47,500 nucleotides of DNA from Glandiceps talaboti (taxonomy: Eukaryota; Hemichordata; Enteropneusta; Spengelidae): assembly GCF_964340395.1 (NCBI RefSeq), contig NC_135563.1, positions 6,539,422-6,586,921 of the forward strand, in the 5' to 3' direction. The notes below the pieces were generated by a model, which made no database searches, had not been told where the DNA came from, and was given only the letters and a program-made list of their open reading frames with translations. Positions 44,970 to 47,500 of the stretch are shown in pieces. Each line of letters starts with the position of its first letter. Positions within the stretch are counted from its first letter, which is position 1. The translations under genes were made by a program, and so were the position numbers.

Positions 44970-45460
44970 TTCAGTTCACATTATAGACTTGTAGATATTT
45001 ACACTATAGAAAGTCACTTCTTAATATACTAAGTAGTTCACATTATAGACTTGTAGATATTTACACTATAGAAAGTCACTTCTTATACTTAAGTAGTTCA
45101 CATTATAGACTTGTAGATATTTACACTATAGAAAGTCACTTCTTTATATACTTATTAAGTAGTTCACATTATAGACTTGTAGATATTTACACCATAGAAA
45201 TTCACTTCTTATACTTAAGTAGTTCACATTATAGACTTGTAGATATTTACACTATAGAAAGTCACTTCTTATACTTAAGTAGTTCACATTATAGACTTGT
45301 AGATATTTACACTATAGAAAGTCACTTCTTTATATACTTATTAAGTAGTTCACATTATAGACTTGTAGATATTTACACCATAGAAATTCACTTCTTATAC
45401 TTAAGTAGTTCACATTATAGACTTGTAGATATTTACACCATAGAAATTCACCATTCACTA
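44970..45460 (+). repeat. 60/68-bp tandem array forming the start of the 3' UTR
   Basis: About eight copies of a unit holding TTCACATTATAGACTTGTAG and ATATTTACACTATAGAAAGT, then CACTTCTT and a variable TATACTTA / TATATACTTATTA joint. The first copy starts right at the stop codon. ACCATAGAAATTCAC variants follow the longer joints, so the array has a period of several units. Confidence 0.95.
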
Positions 45461-47500
45461 CAATTATTAAGGTAGTATTATGTGCCTTGGAATAAGAATC
45501 AGAAACTTTTGATGTTACTTGGTTTAAAAAAGCACTCTAAAACCTTTCTCAGTTAAAATCGAGAAAAAAATTGGGGTGGTCACCATGGATTTTGTAGATA
45601 TAGAAGTCAAAATGTTATAAAAAGTGAGACATGTTTTAATCCAATATGGCCGACGGATACTACTTTGTCAGTTTATTTGAAAACAAGATGGTGAACCTCC
45701 AAATTTCTTCTATCATTTCAAAAGGATTAGGAATAATCTTTTATATGCCAAAGTTTGGCGAGATTTTAAAAGTTTGATTTTCAATGAAATTTGTCCTTGA
45801 GGTGCATTCTACTATCTCATTAATAGTTTACTTATGAAAAGATTAGTCTGTAAGATACGACATGTTATGCCACACCTAGAAGCTAGCAGTTGGCTGATGT
45901 GTGAGGGCGCCCTGTCATGGCGTACCTTACAGACTATGAAAATTTGTAATGTTACTTCTTTTACACAATGTAGTCATTGCACAAAATGTTTATTTTAATA
46001 TTATTTGTCCTGTACAGCAATTATCTAAGTTACTATTCCAAAATTATTTTCAACCAAAATTATGTATTTCACATCCATCACTGTTCACAAAACTTACTAG
46101 TATTTGGTAATAACGCACATGCTATGTTTAGCACATTGAACTGTAGAACCACATTCCTAATGTTGAACATTAACATAAAATAAGATTGCTAATTATTGCA
46201 ACTATTGTGCCTTTATCTGTTAGACTGTAGTGACTTTCTTGCGAAGTGGTGTTATTTTGGAGTACAAGAAATTATGCCAAGTTTTTTACTGTAGGACTTA
46301 GAAAAATATAGCGCCACCTAGTATTATTGAAATTATAGTGTAGTGTATCCAAAAAAAAAACAATCATAAATAAACAATATATTTTCAGGAAAGATGAATG
46401 TTATATATTCCTGTGAGAGGTTTTATTTTCCAGTTTCCATTTACATAAAAATATTTCATAAATAAATAGTTTACTTGTTGTCACCGAAGTGACGGTGAAT
46501 ACACTGTAAAAAGTAGTTTACTTTGATAATGCAGAAGAACAGTTATTTGAAATGCAGAATTTGAGTTGTAGTTCATGTACAGTATTGTGTTATACAACAT
46601 CAGATGGGTTCATATTTTTGTAATATGGCTCAGTAAAGTATCAATATTTGAAGAGCTTCACACATATGGCGACTTATACCACCTTGTCATTTCTGATATA
46701 TTTTAGCATTTATTTTGTATACCAATACGCATTCCAGTTACCTTGCAGTGATTTTCAAAAGGAAGTGTCAGTCACTAGAGGGTGTCCTAGACCAGGAGAA
46801 ATCAGATTGCAGTACAAAAAGCAGTCAACAAAATTTCATTAAAACAACTCGGAGTTCCTCAAAATAACATGATCTGAAACAAATTTGGCAATGCTTTTAT
46901 GGCTTGAGAATGCAACCAACTTTTGCCATGAAACACCAGGAAATTATTATTTTTCAAAACAGGCTACAGTATAATAGTAGTCAGACTATCATGACCCTGA
47001 CACTTCTAGTCTGAACTGTTTCTGAACAGCACCCCTAGTGGCCAAACTATGTAATCTTTTGTCTTTTTTTAAAACTGGAATATGGTGTACTGAGTTGTGC
47101 ACAGGGTTTATACACTAGTGGAAGTCCTGGAAGAGTTTATAAGATATACTGTGCAAACTCCTTGCAAACAAAAATTATCAAGTGGTTAGCAATAAAAGGC
47201 TGACAGGTGAGAATTTCCATAAGGACTGTTTGCATTGTAGTCAGTTGGTGAGATGTATTCATCCTGGACACCAAACAGAGTTTGTCACACAGTGCCACAC
47301 CCCTAAATTAACATTAAATGTCATTGGAATTTATGGAAATTGAAGTGAATGTAAGTGTATTAATCCTGCATGTGTGTTACAAAAATATCAAGTTCAAATA
47401 ATGTATGAATGGTAAGTTAACTCTATGTAAGTTTCAAATGAAGATGTCAAATTAGGACAAATGAAAATACCAACATGCATTATCTAGGGTCAGATAGGGT
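45461..47500 (+). other. 3' UTR or flanking DNA of the SOD-repeat gene
   Basis: The first AATAAA hexamers after the stop are at 46369-46374 and 46461-46466, so the 3' UTR may be about 1.4-1.5 kb long and include the MITE at 45845. Beyond that no gene was recognised up to the window end; frames such as 46648-46842 are chance-like. Confidence 0.35.
45845..45935 (+). mobile_element. 91-bp MITE, family with GGGCGCCC core, copy 3
   Basis: Ends AGTCTGTAAGATACGACATG and CGTACCTTACAGACT; GATGTGTGAGGGCGCCC inside. The flanks ATGAAAAGATT and ATGAAAATTTG match at 8 of 11 bases. It is probably within the 3' UTR of the SOD-repeat gene. Confidence 0.65.

Noticed and set aside
43681-44986. Ser/Tyr/Cys-rich repeat protein frames
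   Set aside because: They are minisatellite translations, interrupted and shifting frame with unit length.

Overview
The window is a piece of a compact-gene but repeat-rich invertebrate animal genome. Spliced genes with GT-AG introns, abundant microsatellites and minisatellites, several families of short inverted-repeat elements and non-LTR retrotransposon remnants all fit a metazoan. The main gene belongs to a family described in animals as Cu-only superoxide-dismutase-repeat proteins, so a marine invertebrate is likely, but I cannot name the phylum from sequence alone.

Layout. (1) 656-1903, plus strand: the last two coding exons of an arylsulfatase B/I/J-type sulfatase; its earlier exons lie left of the window. 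A 48-bp minisatellite sits in its last intron. (2) 1904-14810: intergenic or unassigned DNA holding microsatellites, a possible foldback element (2338-4690), three tandem arrays and a small inverted-repeat element family. There is one plausible but unrecognised terminal coding exon on the minus strand (11685-11981). (3) 14811-44969, plus strand: a nine-exon gene I could assemble end to end by splice phase. It encodes a predicted secreted, GPI-anchored protein of 1044 residues with six superoxide-dismutase-like domains. (4) 44970-47500: its 3' UTR, which begins with a tandem array directly at the stop codon, and flanking DNA.

The SOD-repeat protein. Domains 3, 4 and 5 keep all four copper-binding histidines. 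They lack two of the three zinc ligands and the electrostatic loop, which is the signature of Cu-only SODs. Domains 1, 2 and 6 have lost every copper histidine. Sequence features alternate (1, 3, 5 alike; 2, 4, 6 alike), so the protein reads as three copies of a two-domain unit. Domains 1-5 sit in one 2.3-kb exon, whereas domain 6 is split over five exons.

Its introns carry most of the mobile DNA. These include a foldback element with apparently identical 142-bp arms and 8-bp target duplications, an older relative of it, several other MITE families, a minus-strand LINE remnant in intron 6, and a broken, internally deleted LINE in intron 8 that split an older MITE. Coordinates of exon edges come from splice consensus plus frame continuity, not from transcripts.
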